The notes under the pieces are model-generated. The model searched no databases and was not told the origin of the DNA. It saw only the letters and a program-made list of their open reading frames with translations. Positions 7,787 through 15,974 of a stretch of DNA of 64,000 nucleotides are shown piece by piece. The stretch is from Paenibacillus lupini (lineage in GTDB: Bacteria > Bacillota > Bacilli > Paenibacillales > Paenibacillaceae): the NCBI RefSeq assembly GCF_011761355.1, contig NZ_JAASRW010000001.1:992001-1056000 (forward strand), read 5' to 3'. How positions within the stretch are numbered: the first letter of the stretch is position 1; every line of letters starts with the position of its first letter. Position numbers and translations under genes: made by a program.

Positions 7787-8467
7787 ATGAAGCGAAGCAT
7801 TTTATTGGTTGAAGATGATAGCTTAATGAGGGAATTTATAACGGATTATTTCAAAAAAGAGCAATGGGATGTACATGAGGCGGAGAACGGCAGAGTTGCT
7901 CTCGACTTGTTCGAACAGCTTTCCGTCGATTTGGTTGTCCTAGATATCATGATGCCGGAAATGGACGGATGGTCGGTGTGCAGACGTATTAGAGAAAAAT
8001 CCGACGTTCCGATCATCATGATTACAGCAAGGTCTGAAGATGAGGATCAATTGATGGGCTTCGAGCTTGGTGCAGATGAATACGTGACGAAGCCGCTAAG
8101 TCCGAGGGTGCTTGTTGCCCGTGCAACCGCCTTAATGAAGAGGACGGAGGGAACTGTCGGGCGGGAAGCTGAAACGCTTCTTTACGGCGAGTTGTCAGTG
8201 AATCGAGAGGCACATACGGTGACGGTGGCAGGTCAGCTGGTCAATCTGTCGCCGAAGGAGTACGACCTGCTTCTATTCCTGATCAAGCATTACGGCAAGG
8301 TGTTAGCACGTGAATATATATTGAACGCGGTTTGGGGATACGATTACTTGGGAGACGAACGAACGGTCGATACTCATATCAAAAAATTAAGAGCTAAGCT
8401 CGGAGACGCCGGCAGGCTGATTGCTACCGTCATCCGTTCGGGCTACAAGTTCGAATCCGAAGCATGA
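7787..8467 (+). CDS. OmpR/PhoB-family response regulator
   Basis: 226 residues from the ATG at 7787, after AAGGCGGAGAG; an in-frame ATG at 7751 lies before that site and is rejected. The receiver domain has the acidic pair EDD near residue 9, the phosphoacceptor Asp53 in LDIMMPEMDG, and the conserved Lys in YVTKPLSP. The C-terminal winged helix (about 130-225) contains NLSPKEYDLL and the recognition segment DERTVDTHIKKLRAKLG. It is the first gene of a three-gene operon with the kinase (ATGA overlap) and a lipoprotein. Confidence 0.95.
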   Translation: MKRSILLVEDDSLMREFITDYFKKEQWDVHEAENGRVALDLFEQLSVDLVVLDIMMPEMDGWSVCRRIREKSDVPIIMITARSEDEDQLMGFELGADEYVTKPLSPRVLVARATALMKRTEGTVGREAETLLYGELSVNREAHTVTVAGQLVNLSPKEYDLLLFLIKHYGKVLAREYILNAVWGYDYLGDERTVDTHIKKLRAKLGDAGRLIATVIRSGYKFESEA

Positions 8468-10221
8468 GAAGACATGGTGTCGTACTCAAGCTGTTCGTCG
8501 TCACGTCCGTTCTGATTTTATTCATTTTTTCTCTGGTCATGCTGGCAGAAGGACTGTTCTTTGACCGGTTCTACCGAATGTCACGAATTGATTCACTCGA
8601 GTCAGCTATGAGCAAGTTCACGGAGCAATATAAGGAAGTTGAAACAAATGAACACGAGCTCTCAAAGCTGCTTGGGTCGTTCATGAATCGGAATGATACC
8701 AGCACCGCCGTGTTAAACAAAAGCTTCGTTCGCGCTAACATTAATCCTTACTATGTGAAGATGCAGACGAATGAAGGGATTGTTATTGCACCCATCCCGA
8801 CAGACGGAACAACAATCAACACAATCCCGAGAGGGATAGCAGTAGGCGATAAACTGATCGTTGACGGCATATTCATGGACGAAAAGGACACTGTCCTGCA
8901 CCCGATTGCTTTTTGGTCGGACGACACCGCTCCCCTTGAAGACGGCTTGATACGTTTGAATGGAACGGTGACCGATTACATGCTGCCGGAGCAGCGATCT
9001 TTCAACCCTCTTTATCAGGATGCGCTTGTAGACGAAGCACTCCAGGAATGGATAGCTAAGGCAGAATCGCATCTGTCCCGCTTGCGGGAGGGAGTGACCG
9101 TACAGAGCGAATGGAAGGATCCATGGAGCGGCGTTGAATACGCTGTATTGGTCAGATCTCTTGATCGAGGAGCAGAAGATGGACATTATATGTTCGTTAT
9201 GGCTTCGCTCCAACCCGTTGGAGAAGCGGTAGACATTTTGAAAAAGTATGTCATTTATTTGGCACCGGTAATCCTGGCGCTCATTCTCGCTCTGTCGCTG
9301 GTTTATTCTAGAATTGTCTCACGACCACTAGTGACGCTCAGCCGCTCAGCCGCACGACTTGCAAAGCTGGATTTCACCGAGCAGCCTGAGATTCGCTCGA
9401 AGGATGAATTCGGCGAGTTGTCCCGAAGCATGATCTTATTATCACGAAACCTGGATTCAGCGCTGAAGGAACTCCAGCTTGCAAATGAGCAGCTTCAGGA
9501 GGATGTACGGGAGAAACAGCGGTCCGAACAGCTTCGCAAAGAGCTTGTCGCGAACATTTCTCATGAGCTGAAAACACCACTTGGTATTGTGAAGGGATTT
9601 GCAGAAGGGCTCCAAGACGGGGTGGCAGGCGATAAGAAAGAACGTTACCTGGCCTTAATTGTCAATGAGACGGACCGGATGAACGCCCTCATCATGGATA
9701 TGCTGGAGCTGTCCAAATTCGAGGTGAAGGCAGTCTATCTGCAAATAGTCAGCTTCTCCCTTACAGATCTGATACGGGAAGTTGCCGACTCGTTCACGCA
9801 GCAGCTTGAGCACAAACGTCTGCGGATGAGGATACAGCAGAACAGAGAACAAGAGCTATTCGTAGAGGCAGATCGCAGGCGAATTGAGCAGGTTGTACTC
9901 AATTTGCTGAGTAACGCTATTCGGCACGCAGAGGAAGACAGTATCATTACAGTAGATATACAACGCTCAGTAGACGGTACAATCACGACCGTAGTTGAGA
10001 ACGCCGGGCCTCCCATTGCGGAGGAAGATCTGAATCGATTATGGGATCAGTTCTACCGGGCAGAGCGCTCAAGGGACCGTAAATCTGGTGGTACTGGATT
10101 AGGGCTTGCGATTGTTAAACATATTTTAGAGCTCCACGGAAGTGAATATGATGTGACGAATACAGAAAAAGGCGTCGCGTTTTCATTCACCTTACAAGAA
10201 AACAAAGGAGAGTTTGTATAA
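8464..10221 (+). CDS. Sensor histidine kinase with HAMP domain
   Basis: A 585-residue membrane kinase. Membrane helix 1 is about residues 8-30, followed by an extracytoplasmic sensor of about 230 residues with no recognised domain. Helix 2 is about 261-284, then a HAMP linker and a coiled coil. The HisKA box NISHELKTPLG holds His367. The ATPase domain has the N box NLLSNAIRHA (from 480) and the G box GTGLGLAIVK (from 543). It would phosphorylate the response regulator encoded just upstream, whose stop it overlaps. The stimulus is unknown; the co-transcribed lipoprotein may take part in sensing or be a target. Confidence 0.95.
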   Translation: MRRHGVVLKLFVVTSVLILFIFSLVMLAEGLFFDRFYRMSRIDSLESAMSKFTEQYKEVETNEHELSKLLGSFMNRNDTSTAVLNKSFVRANINPYYVKMQTNEGIVIAPIPTDGTTINTIPRGIAVGDKLIVDGIFMDEKDTVLHPIAFWSDDTAPLEDGLIRLNGTVTDYMLPEQRSFNPLYQDALVDEALQEWIAKAESHLSRLREGVTVQSEWKDPWSGVEYAVLVRSLDRGAEDGHYMFVMASLQPVGEAVDILKKYVIYLAPVILALILALSLVYSRIVSRPLVTLSRSAARLAKLDFTEQPEIRSKDEFGELSRSMILLSRNLDSALKELQLANEQLQEDVREKQRSEQLRKELVANISHELKTPLGIVKGFAEGLQDGVAGDKKERYLALIVNETDRMNALIMDMLELSKFEVKAVYLQIVSFSLTDLIREVADSFTQQLEHKRLRMRIQQNREQELFVEADRRRIEQVVLNLLSNAIRHAEEDSIITVDIQRSVDGTITTVVENAGPPIAEEDLNRLWDQFYRAERSRDRKSGGTGLGLAIVKHILELHGSEYDVTNTEKGVAFSFTLQENKGEFV

Positions 10222-10784
10222 TGAAAAAAACAATAAGTTATCTGGTTTCCGCTTTAATTATTCTGGCTGTCATCAGCGCATGCGGTAATAAAGGGGATGT
10301 GGGGGCCCCGAACAATACGGAAGCACCTGCGACGAATCAGGCAAGCAATAACACTGGAAATGCACAGGAATCGGACGCTCCAACCGATCAGCCAGCCTCC
10401 GAACAACCTACTACAACTCCGGACGCTACAGCATCAGATGATGCAGCGGCAGATAGCTCAGAAGAGATTCTCATCATTATTGACCAAACGGAAAAACCAA
10501 TCGAGGGGAACAGCTTCGACTTTGTCGTTAATAAAATCCCGGAAGGCTACATGTTATCTAAAATGTATTGGAAATCCGAGAAAAACAATATCGTCAACAC
10601 CACGCAGGAAGCGATCGAGCATGGCGGTAGTGGTGGAAATGGGTTTTACATCAGCGGTGACGGTCAGTTTATGGGCTTCTTCTATCCCGATGAAATGAAA
10701 GGCGAGAAAGGTGAGGTCGGGTTCACATTCGTTAATGACCAAGGTAAAGAGCTCACTTGGAAGAAAAACATCACTTTGAAATAA
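10221..10784 (+). CDS. Lipoprotein co-transcribed with two-component system
   Basis: 187 residues, start ATG overlapping the kinase stop by one base (TAATG) after AAAGGAG. The signal peptide ends in VISACG, with lipidation predicted at Cys21. A low-complexity Asn/Ala/Thr/Gln/Asp linker follows (about 25-85), then a compact C-terminal domain (about 88-187). That domain has no family I recognise, but looks like a beta-sandwich. It is probably surface-exposed and functionally tied to the kinase. Confidence 0.8.
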   Translation: MKKTISYLVSALIILAVISACGNKGDVGAPNNTEAPATNQASNNTGNAQESDAPTDQPASEQPTTTPDATASDDAAADSSEEILIIIDQTEKPIEGNSFDFVVNKIPEGYMLSKMYWKSEKNNIVNTTQEAIEHGGSGGNGFYISGDGQFMGFFYPDEMKGEKGEVGFTFVNDQGKELTWKKNITLK

Positions 10785-10806
10785 GATAGCAACTGTTTCA
10801 CACTAG

Positions 10807-10836
10807 AAAGCCGCGAATTAGTCTTCGCGGCTTTAA
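10807..10836 (+). terminator. Rho-independent terminator
   Basis: AAAGCCGCGAA and TTCGCGGCTTT form an 11-bp perfect stem with a short loop, ending the two-component operon. Confidence 0.85.
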
Positions 10837-10880
10837 TCCGTATTCAATCGAATCACGAAGAAATCAGAATACATAAATAC

Positions 10881-10909
10881 TTTACTGATCGTTCTTAAAC
10901 GTCTATGAT
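10881..10909 (+). promoter_or_regulatory. Promoter of the TetR gene with operator-like spacer
   Basis: TTTACT (10881-10886), 17-base spacer, TATGAT (10904-10909). The spacer contains ATCGTTCTTAAA. The same block fills the spacer of the promoter at 11533-11561, suggesting a shared regulator site and autoregulation. Confidence 0.7.
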
Positions 10910-10931
10910 GGAGGAAAGGGAGGTATGAGAT

Positions 10932-11516
10932 ATGGCTAGACCAAGAACATTTGATCAAGATGCTGTCCTGCAGAAAGCAATGGAGCTGTTCTGGCAGAAA
11001 GGGTTTGAACGTACCTCGATACAAGATTTGGTCGAACATACCGGAGTTCACAGAGGCAGCTTGTACGATACGTTTGGTGATAAGAATCAACTGTTTCTGA
11101 ATTGCTTGGATAGGTTCCGGGATACAACCAAGACCCGTGCACATACAATACTTGAAGAGGATGGACCTGCTAAAGAGGTATTATGGCGCTATTTTGAGAG
11201 ATTAATCGATATCGCGATGAGCGATGACAACGGACGGCGAGGCTGTCTAATTGCGAACACGGCTATGGAGATGGGGAAAGTCGATCCCGTTGTTTCATTT
11301 CGTATTGAGGCGTATACCTTGGAAATGGAATTGAACTTTCAAAAATTTCTGATGCGTGCTAAGCAGCATGGCGAATTGAAAACAAAGCACACCGTGCAAG
11401 AGGCAGCCAGATTTCTCTTAAATACAAGAAACGGGCTTTATGTGCTTGCGAAAATCGCTACGGATCGTAAAGTGTTGGAGGATGTTGCTAAGGTAGCGCA
11501 TTCAGCCCTTGTCTAA
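10932..11516 (+). CDS. TetR/AcrR-family transcriptional regulator
   Basis: 194 residues. The N-terminal HTH (about 6-55) has the family pattern GFERTSIQDLVEHTGVHRGSLYDTFGDKNQLF. The C-terminal ligand domain contains GCLIANTAMEMG, seen in the YxaF/ComR-like subgroup. The ATG follows GGGAGGTATGAGAT. It probably represses its own gene and the MFS transporter downstream through repeated TTCTTAA/AAGAATG elements. The inducing ligand is unknown. Confidence 0.9.
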   Translation: MARPRTFDQDAVLQKAMELFWQKGFERTSIQDLVEHTGVHRGSLYDTFGDKNQLFLNCLDRFRDTTKTRAHTILEEDGPAKEVLWRYFERLIDIAMSDDNGRRGCLIANTAMEMGKVDPVVSFRIEAYTLEMELNFQKFLMRAKQHGELKTKHTVQEAARFLLNTRNGLYVLAKIATDRKVLEDVAKVAHSALV

Positions 11517-11532
11517 TTCGCAAAAATGATAG

Positions 11533-11561
11533 TTGACTAATCGTTCTTAAATTCATATAGT
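11533..11561 (+). promoter_or_regulatory. Promoter between TetR and MFS genes, operator-like spacer
   Basis: TTGACT (11533-11538), 17-base spacer, TATAGT (11556-11561). The spacer holds ATCGTTCTTAAA, as in the tetR promoter at 10881-10909. It would give an approximately 185-base leader before the MFS gene. Confidence 0.7.
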
Positions 11562-11562
11562 A

Positions 11563-11583
11563 AGACATGTGGAAATCATGTCT
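11563..11583. repeat. Stem-loop at the start of the MFS leader
   Basis: AGACATG-N7-CATGTCT, a perfect 7-bp stem just downstream of the -10 at 11556. It may stabilise the 5' end of the transcript or be a second operator. Confidence 0.4.
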
Positions 11584-11595
11584 GTCTGTTATTTT

Positions 11596-11611
11596 AAGAA
11601 TGAACATTCTT
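11596..11611. promoter_or_regulatory. Candidate TetR operator 1
   Basis: AAGAATG-AA-CATTCTT is a perfect 7+7 palindrome. A near copy recurs at 11685-11700. Confidence 0.5.
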
Positions 11612-11684
11612 TAAAAAAACTCGTTTATTGACTGTCCTTGACATATGTTGTCGGTAAGCCAATGACAATTTTTTTTGGATATTA

Positions 11685-11700
11685 AAGAATGATTATTCTT
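11685..11700. promoter_or_regulatory. Candidate TetR operator 2
   Basis: AAGAATGATTATTCTT is a near-perfect copy of the palindrome at 11596-11611. It sits between a TTGGAT and a TTAAAT element that may form a second weak promoter for the MFS gene. Confidence 0.5.
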
Positions 11701-11753
11701 AAATATTATTTTTAGCACTGATCAAAATAAACACAACGGAGAGAGGGCATTTT

Positions 11754-12998
11754 ATGAAAACTATATCTTCGAAGACATCCTTCTGGATTGTCGCATGGGT
11801 ACTAACCATTAGCTTGTGGTCCAGTACAGCGCCGTCAATTGAGTTTCCTATCTACGCCTTACAGTGGCATCTTTCTAAAGCTGTAACGACAGGCGTATTC
11901 TCGATTTACCCAATCGTCCTTATCTTAGTCCTGTTCTTATTAGGGAATATTTCAGAATACATTGGACGCAGGAATACCTTAATCACCGGACTCACTTTTT
12001 TACTAATTGGGGCAGTGGTCTTCGCAACCGCTCAAAATGTAGCTTGGCTGTTTGCCGGCCGAGTATTTCAAGGCTTTGGTGTCGGGCTAACAGTTGGATC
12101 AGGAGCAGCTGCGCTTGTGGAGTACAATCCTTCGCCCAACAAAAAACTGCCGGGATCCATTAACACCATAACGCAGGCAGTCGGTCTGTTTCTTGCAACA
12201 ATTGTTGGAGCGGCACTCATTAAATATGCTCCTTCGCCGCTGTATTTCAGCTATTGGGTATTAGCTGTTCTTGTACTTGTCAGCATCATTCTTTGCTTAT
12301 TCCTTCCTAAGGGAGCAACTACGCAATCTGTAATAAAACCTGCCTTTAAAATGCAAGGTGTTAAAGTACCGAAAGGGCTTTGGGGAGTTTACCTTTTGGC
12401 TGCCTTGGCAATCGGCACTGGCTTTGCAAATGGGGCAGTGTTGTTATCGTTAGGAGCACAAATTGCTCGTGATGTCATTGGTACACAGGACATTCTTGTT
12501 ATCGGAACGGTATTGTCCATTTCCTATTTGCTAGCATCGGTTAGTGCAACCATTGCAGGACGATTAAAACCTGTAACTTCGATTCGTATAGGGATGGCAT
12601 CGATTGCCGTTGCAATGGTTCTGCTTATTTCTGCGGCGGAATCCCATTCATTCGTGTTATTTATGAGTTCATCTATTCTTGGCGGACTTGCATACGGATT
12701 CTCAGCCTCTGGAGCAATTGGGCTTGCCGTAATCAATTCACCTGTTCAGAATCGCGTTCAGTTTTTGTCAGCCGTATTAGTCGCCGCCTATTTCTTCCAA
12801 GGTTCAAGTGCTTATGGTGGGGGAGTTGCATCGAACGCACTTGGCTTTAGCTCCGCGATCTGGTTAATGGCTGTGATCATTGGCATACTTTCCATTCTTA
12901 CGCTGTTGTTTACCTTAAGAAAAGGTAAAGAGGCGCAGCCAAGCATATTGATCAATCGTTTTGAATCCCCTACAATGTGGAAGAATAATCAGGAGTAA
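11754..12998 (+). CDS. MFS transporter (12-helix, drug or metabolite efflux type)
   Basis: 414 residues, strongly hydrophobic, with about 12 membrane helices. The loop between helices 2 and 3 has the MFS signature in the form GNISEYIGRRNTL (about 61-73), and helix 4 carries the GRVFQGFGVG segment. The ATG follows GGAGAGAGGG. The upstream TetR gene and its operator-like repeats suggest inducible efflux, but the substrate is not predictable. A LysR gene follows within 22 bases. Confidence 0.88.
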   Translation: MKTISSKTSFWIVAWVLTISLWSSTAPSIEFPIYALQWHLSKAVTTGVFSIYPIVLILVLFLLGNISEYIGRRNTLITGLTFLLIGAVVFATAQNVAWLFAGRVFQGFGVGLTVGSGAAALVEYNPSPNKKLPGSINTITQAVGLFLATIVGAALIKYAPSPLYFSYWVLAVLVLVSIILCLFLPKGATTQSVIKPAFKMQGVKVPKGLWGVYLLAALAIGTGFANGAVLLSLGAQIARDVIGTQDILVIGTVLSISYLLASVSATIAGRLKPVTSIRIGMASIAVAMVLLISAAESHSFVLFMSSSILGGLAYGFSASGAIGLAVINSPVQNRVQFLSAVLVAAYFFQGSSAYGGGVASNALGFSSAIWLMAVIIGILSILTLLFTLRKGKEAQPSILINRFESPTMWKNNQE

Positions 12999-13019
12999 GC
13001 ATATGGAAGGGTCGATCAA

Positions 13020-13943
13020 ATGGAGTTAAGACAATTAGAGTGCTTTATAGCAACATGCGAAGAGTTACATTTTACAAGAGCCTCTGTCAAGCTGGGCATT
13101 ACCCAGCCTTCCTTAAGCCATCAAATCAAAACGCTTGAAGATGAGCTTGGCGTCCAGTTATTTGACCGTATCGGGAAAAAAATCGCAATTACCGAAGCCG
13201 GTAAGATTTTGTATAACCAAAGTAAACTTGCATTGAGCAATTTATCAAACGCCAAAGAGCAAATTGAAGAACTCATGCAGATTGAGCGAGGAACCTTGTC
13301 GATTGGTGCCCTCCCAGGGGAGCTCAGTCAATTAGTCTCCTCTATACTTCTCGATTTTCACAACAAATATCCTAAGGTACGGATTAAGGTCTTTGGGGTT
13401 GAAGATATCGTAACGCGAATTTTACAAAACGAATTGGATCTGGCTATAACGATTTTGCCAGTTGGGGATGACCGAATTGATTCCATTCCCCTCTATCAGG
13501 AAAGATTTTATTTTGTTGCAACAAAGGAGCATGCTTATGCAAGCCGAAAGGCTATTGATTTTAACGAGATCCTGCATGTACCGATCGTCATGTTCCCTGA
13601 AACCCATCGCTGCCGCCAATTAATTGATATGACTTGCTCGAGCGCCGGTTTGAAACTTGATCCTTTAATCGAAACGTCATCGATTGATTCGTTGTTCGAG
13701 CTTGTTCGTTCAGGTGGCGGGGGCACTGTATTATCGAAAACCCTTATTGAAATGTATCATTTCGATGATTTGGTTCATATTCCGATACAGGGACCTGCCC
13801 TGTGCAGACAAGTGGGGATTGTATATCTACGTGACAAATATATGGGGAAGGCTTCGCAAGGTTTTATCCAGGCTCTCAGGGCTCATGTAAAGGAGCTCAA
13901 GCAAGATAACCAACTGAAGCAATGTGACCATGAAGAGCAATAA
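13020..13943 (+). CDS. LysR-family transcriptional regulator
   Basis: 307 residues. The N-terminal winged HTH begins MELRQLECFIATCEELHFTRA and contains the recognition helix ITQPSLSHQIKTLEDELG (about 29-46). The C-terminal periplasmic-binding-protein-like effector domain runs from about 90 to 295 and is CynR/CbbR-like. It is downstream of the MFS gene with little gap, so probably co-transcribed. A perfect T-N11-A dyad of LysR type begins 17 bases after its stop, within the promoter of the next gene, and recurs at 18578; both are candidate binding sites. Confidence 0.9.
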   Translation: MELRQLECFIATCEELHFTRASVKLGITQPSLSHQIKTLEDELGVQLFDRIGKKIAITEAGKILYNQSKLALSNLSNAKEQIEELMQIERGTLSIGALPGELSQLVSSILLDFHNKYPKVRIKVFGVEDIVTRILQNELDLAITILPVGDDRIDSIPLYQERFYFVATKEHAYASRKAIDFNEILHVPIVMFPETHRCRQLIDMTCSSAGLKLDPLIETSSIDSLFELVRSGGGGTVLSKTLIEMYHFDDLVHIPIQGPALCRQVGIVYLRDKYMGKASQGFIQALRAHVKELKQDNQLKQCDHEEQ

Positions 13944-13960
13944 ATATACTGTGCATCCCA

Positions 13961-13977
13961 TCTATCATTACGATAGA
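13961..13977. promoter_or_regulatory. LysR-type dyad, site A
   Basis: TCTATC-N5-GATAGA fits the LysR-type T-N11-A box. It ends 10 bases before the -35 of the promoter at 13988-14016. The same dyad in the same position occurs at 18578-18594. Confidence 0.6.
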
Positions 13978-13987
13978 AACACCGATA

Positions 13988-14016
13988 TTGATCTATCATT
14001 CTAAGTTTAATAGAAT
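13988..14016 (+). promoter_or_regulatory. Sigma-A promoter of the 70-residue protein gene
   Basis: TTGATC (13988-13993), 17-base spacer, TAGAAT (14011-14016). It shares its -35 and architecture with the promoter at 18605-18633. Confidence 0.65.
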
Positions 14017-14048
14017 GAGGCCATACGGTGCAGAAAGGGTGGGATGAC

Positions 14049-14261
14049 ATGAATCAAACTAGACTCCAATTTGATGCTGACTTTGATAATGCCTTATTCT
14101 TCGGCCAATATGTAATGGTTGTAACCGATGAAAAATACACCTGCGGGGGATTATTGGAAGGTTACGACGACAACTGCGTTTGGATCAGAGGGAAGAAGCA
14201 TTCACGCCTTAAATCATCATTCATTCAGATGCCTCCGCTTGATATCGATATAAGCTGGTAA
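14049..14261 (+). CDS. Small protein of unknown function (70 residues)
   Basis: The ATG at 14049 follows AAAGGGTGGG. A GTG at 14028 in frame falls almost on the predicted transcription start and is unlikely. The protein is acidic at its N-terminus and contains a beta-rich core (GQYVMVVTDEKYTCGGLLEGYDD) reminiscent of small Sm-like or SH3-like folds, but I recognise no family. A strong terminator follows, so it is monocistronic under a regulated promoter. Confidence 0.65.
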   Translation: MNQTRLQFDADFDNALFFGQYVMVVTDEKYTCGGLLEGYDDNCVWIRGKKHSRLKSSFIQMPPLDIDISW

Positions 14262-14294
14262 ACAAAAGGGTGTAAGATATTAAAGTACCATAAC

Positions 14295-14337
14295 AAGACC
14301 ATGAGACAGCTTTCCTCATGGTCTTTTCCTTTTTTTC
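14295..14337 (+). terminator. Rho-independent terminator
   Basis: AAGACCATGAG and CTCATGGTCTT form an 11-bp perfect stem followed by a T-rich tract. Confidence 0.85.
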
Positions 14338-14375
14338 AAACGAGCAACCGTTTAGTCTGATGCTCCTCACCAGTC

Positions 14376-14405
14376 GTATAATATTGGGCAAAAATTGGGA
14401 AAATA
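14376..14405 (+). promoter_or_regulatory. Candidate sigma-G promoter of germinant receptor locus 2
   Basis: GTATA (fits GHATR) and GAAAATA (5 of 7 to CATWHTA) are separated by 18 bases, ending 30 bases before the GTG start. Forespore control is expected for this gene family; the match is moderate. Confidence 0.3.
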
Positions 14406-14434
14406 CGACCATCAAGCTGGAGGGGGCATTTCAA

Positions 14435-15973
14435 GTGAAACGGTTTAGGAAATGGATACGTGTAGAACCTGGAAATGCTTCTATACCAGAAGAACTTCAT
14501 GCAGAGAATGAGGAGAATGCTGAGTTAACCTTAGATCTGAATCAAAACGAGATGACTTTCCGAGACATTTTCGAAAACTGTTCCGATATCAACTTTCGTA
14601 AAATCTGTCTTGATGGACAAGAGAAGCAGCTTGTCATCTATCTTGCCACTCTCGTTAACGAAGAGTTAATCGACGATCATATTCTGCGTCCGATCCTGGA
14701 CAATGCGATCATCTCAGCAGGCTCGACTAAGCAATCATCCAACGTCAATGAAATCGTTCGTCAGCTGTTAGATGGCCATGCTGCCATTCTAACGGGCACG
14801 GATAACAAGGCAGTTCTGGTTAAGGCAAACGGAGTCAAACAACGCAGCCTTGAAGAGCCTTCCTCAGAGCCTGTCATTCGTGGCCCTAGGGATGGGTTTA
14901 TCGAAAATATCTCTACGAATATAGGCTTGCTTCGCGCAAGACTCAAAACACCACGTCTTAAGATGGAAGCCGTTACGATTGGCTCGTTGTCACAAACACA
15001 AGTGGTGCTGTCTTATATAACAGGTGTTGCTACTGAAACTCTAATTGATGAGGTCCGTGAAAGAGTAAAACGGATTCGAATTGATGCAATCCTAGATTCC
15101 GGTTATATCGAAGAATTCATTGAGGATCTGCCTTATTCTCCTTTTCCACAAGTGCATAGTTCGGAACGGCCAGATGTCGTTACCGCCGAGCTCTTAGAAG
15201 GGAAAATTGCCATTCTTGTTGATAATAGTCCATTTGTTTTAATGGTCCCCATGACGTTTTGGACCGGACTTCAAGCGAGCGAAGATTATTATGTTCGCTG
15301 GCCTATCGCAACTTTCGTGCGCTGGATTCGATTCTTATTCATCTTTATCGCTATCTTCGCTCCTTCCTTATACGTAGCGGTTACAACCTTCCATCAGGAA
15401 ATGATTCCGACAAATCTGGTGCTGAGTATTGCTTCTTCTAGGGAAGCAGTTCCTTTCCCGGCTATGTTCGAAGCATTGTCTATGGAAATCGTCTTTGAAG
15501 CGCTGAGGGAGGCGGGAATTCGACTGCCGAAACAAATCGGGCAAGCGATCAGTATAGTAGGGGCATTAGTCATAGGGCAGGCTGCCGTGCAGGCTGGAAT
15601 CATATCCGCACCGGTGGTTATTATCGTATCGATAACCGGAATTGCCACGTTTGCGATTCCACGCTATAACTTTGCGAGCGGAATTCGGCTGCTTCGCTTT
15701 CCGATCCTGTTTTTGGCGGGAACACTTGGTCTTTATGGAATAGTTCTTGGATTTCTATGCATTGTGCTACACGTTGCCTCATTGCGATCATTTGGGGTCC
15801 CGTATTTAGCACCGCTTGGCCCCATCACGGTTACAAGTCTTAAGGATATCCTTATTCGCGTACCTATCTGGGCAAGAGGACCACGACCTCTGGCAACAGG
15901 GAATTCTGATTCGGTTCGGGAACAGGCAGGGCAGAAACCAAGTCCATTCCGGGAGGGAAGAGAAGGGAACTAA
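14435..15973 (+). CDS. Spore germination protein, GerA family (receptor A subunit), locus 2
   Basis: The GTG at 14435 follows CTGGAGGGGGC; the frame is open back to an ATG at 14318 but that lies within the preceding terminator. 512 residues: an acidic N-terminal domain with the family stretch SLEEPSSEPVIRGPRDGF (about 143-160), then hydrophobic segments from about residue 293 (WIRFLFIFIAIFAPSLYVAV) to about 470, and a basic tail. Only one base separates its stop from the GerC start. It is closely related to the A subunits at 44699 and 57222, and less so to that at 1036. Confidence 0.93.
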   Translation: MKRFRKWIRVEPGNASIPEELHAENEENAELTLDLNQNEMTFRDIFENCSDINFRKICLDGQEKQLVIYLATLVNEELIDDHILRPILDNAIISAGSTKQSSNVNEIVRQLLDGHAAILTGTDNKAVLVKANGVKQRSLEEPSSEPVIRGPRDGFIENISTNIGLLRARLKTPRLKMEAVTIGSLSQTQVVLSYITGVATETLIDEVRERVKRIRIDAILDSGYIEEFIEDLPYSPFPQVHSSERPDVVTAELLEGKIAILVDNSPFVLMVPMTFWTGLQASEDYYVRWPIATFVRWIRFLFIFIAIFAPSLYVAVTTFHQEMIPTNLVLSIASSREAVPFPAMFEALSMEIVFEALREAGIRLPKQIGQAISIVGALVIGQAAVQAGIISAPVVIIVSITGIATFAIPRYNFASGIRLLRFPILFLAGTLGLYGIVLGFLCIVLHVASLRSFGVPYLAPLGPITVTSLKDILIRVPIWARGPRPLATGNSDSVREQAGQKPSPFREGREGN

Positions 15974-15974
15974 C

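Noticed and set aside
8713..9213. 166-residue minus-strand frame within the histidine kinase gene
   Set aside because: Antisense to the sensor domain of an unambiguous kinase, with no promoter or ribosome site.
10297..10698. 133-residue alternative frame within the lipoprotein gene
   Set aside because: The lipoprotein frame has a signal peptide, coupled start and ribosome site; the alternative is basic, Gln/Arg-rich and without a site.
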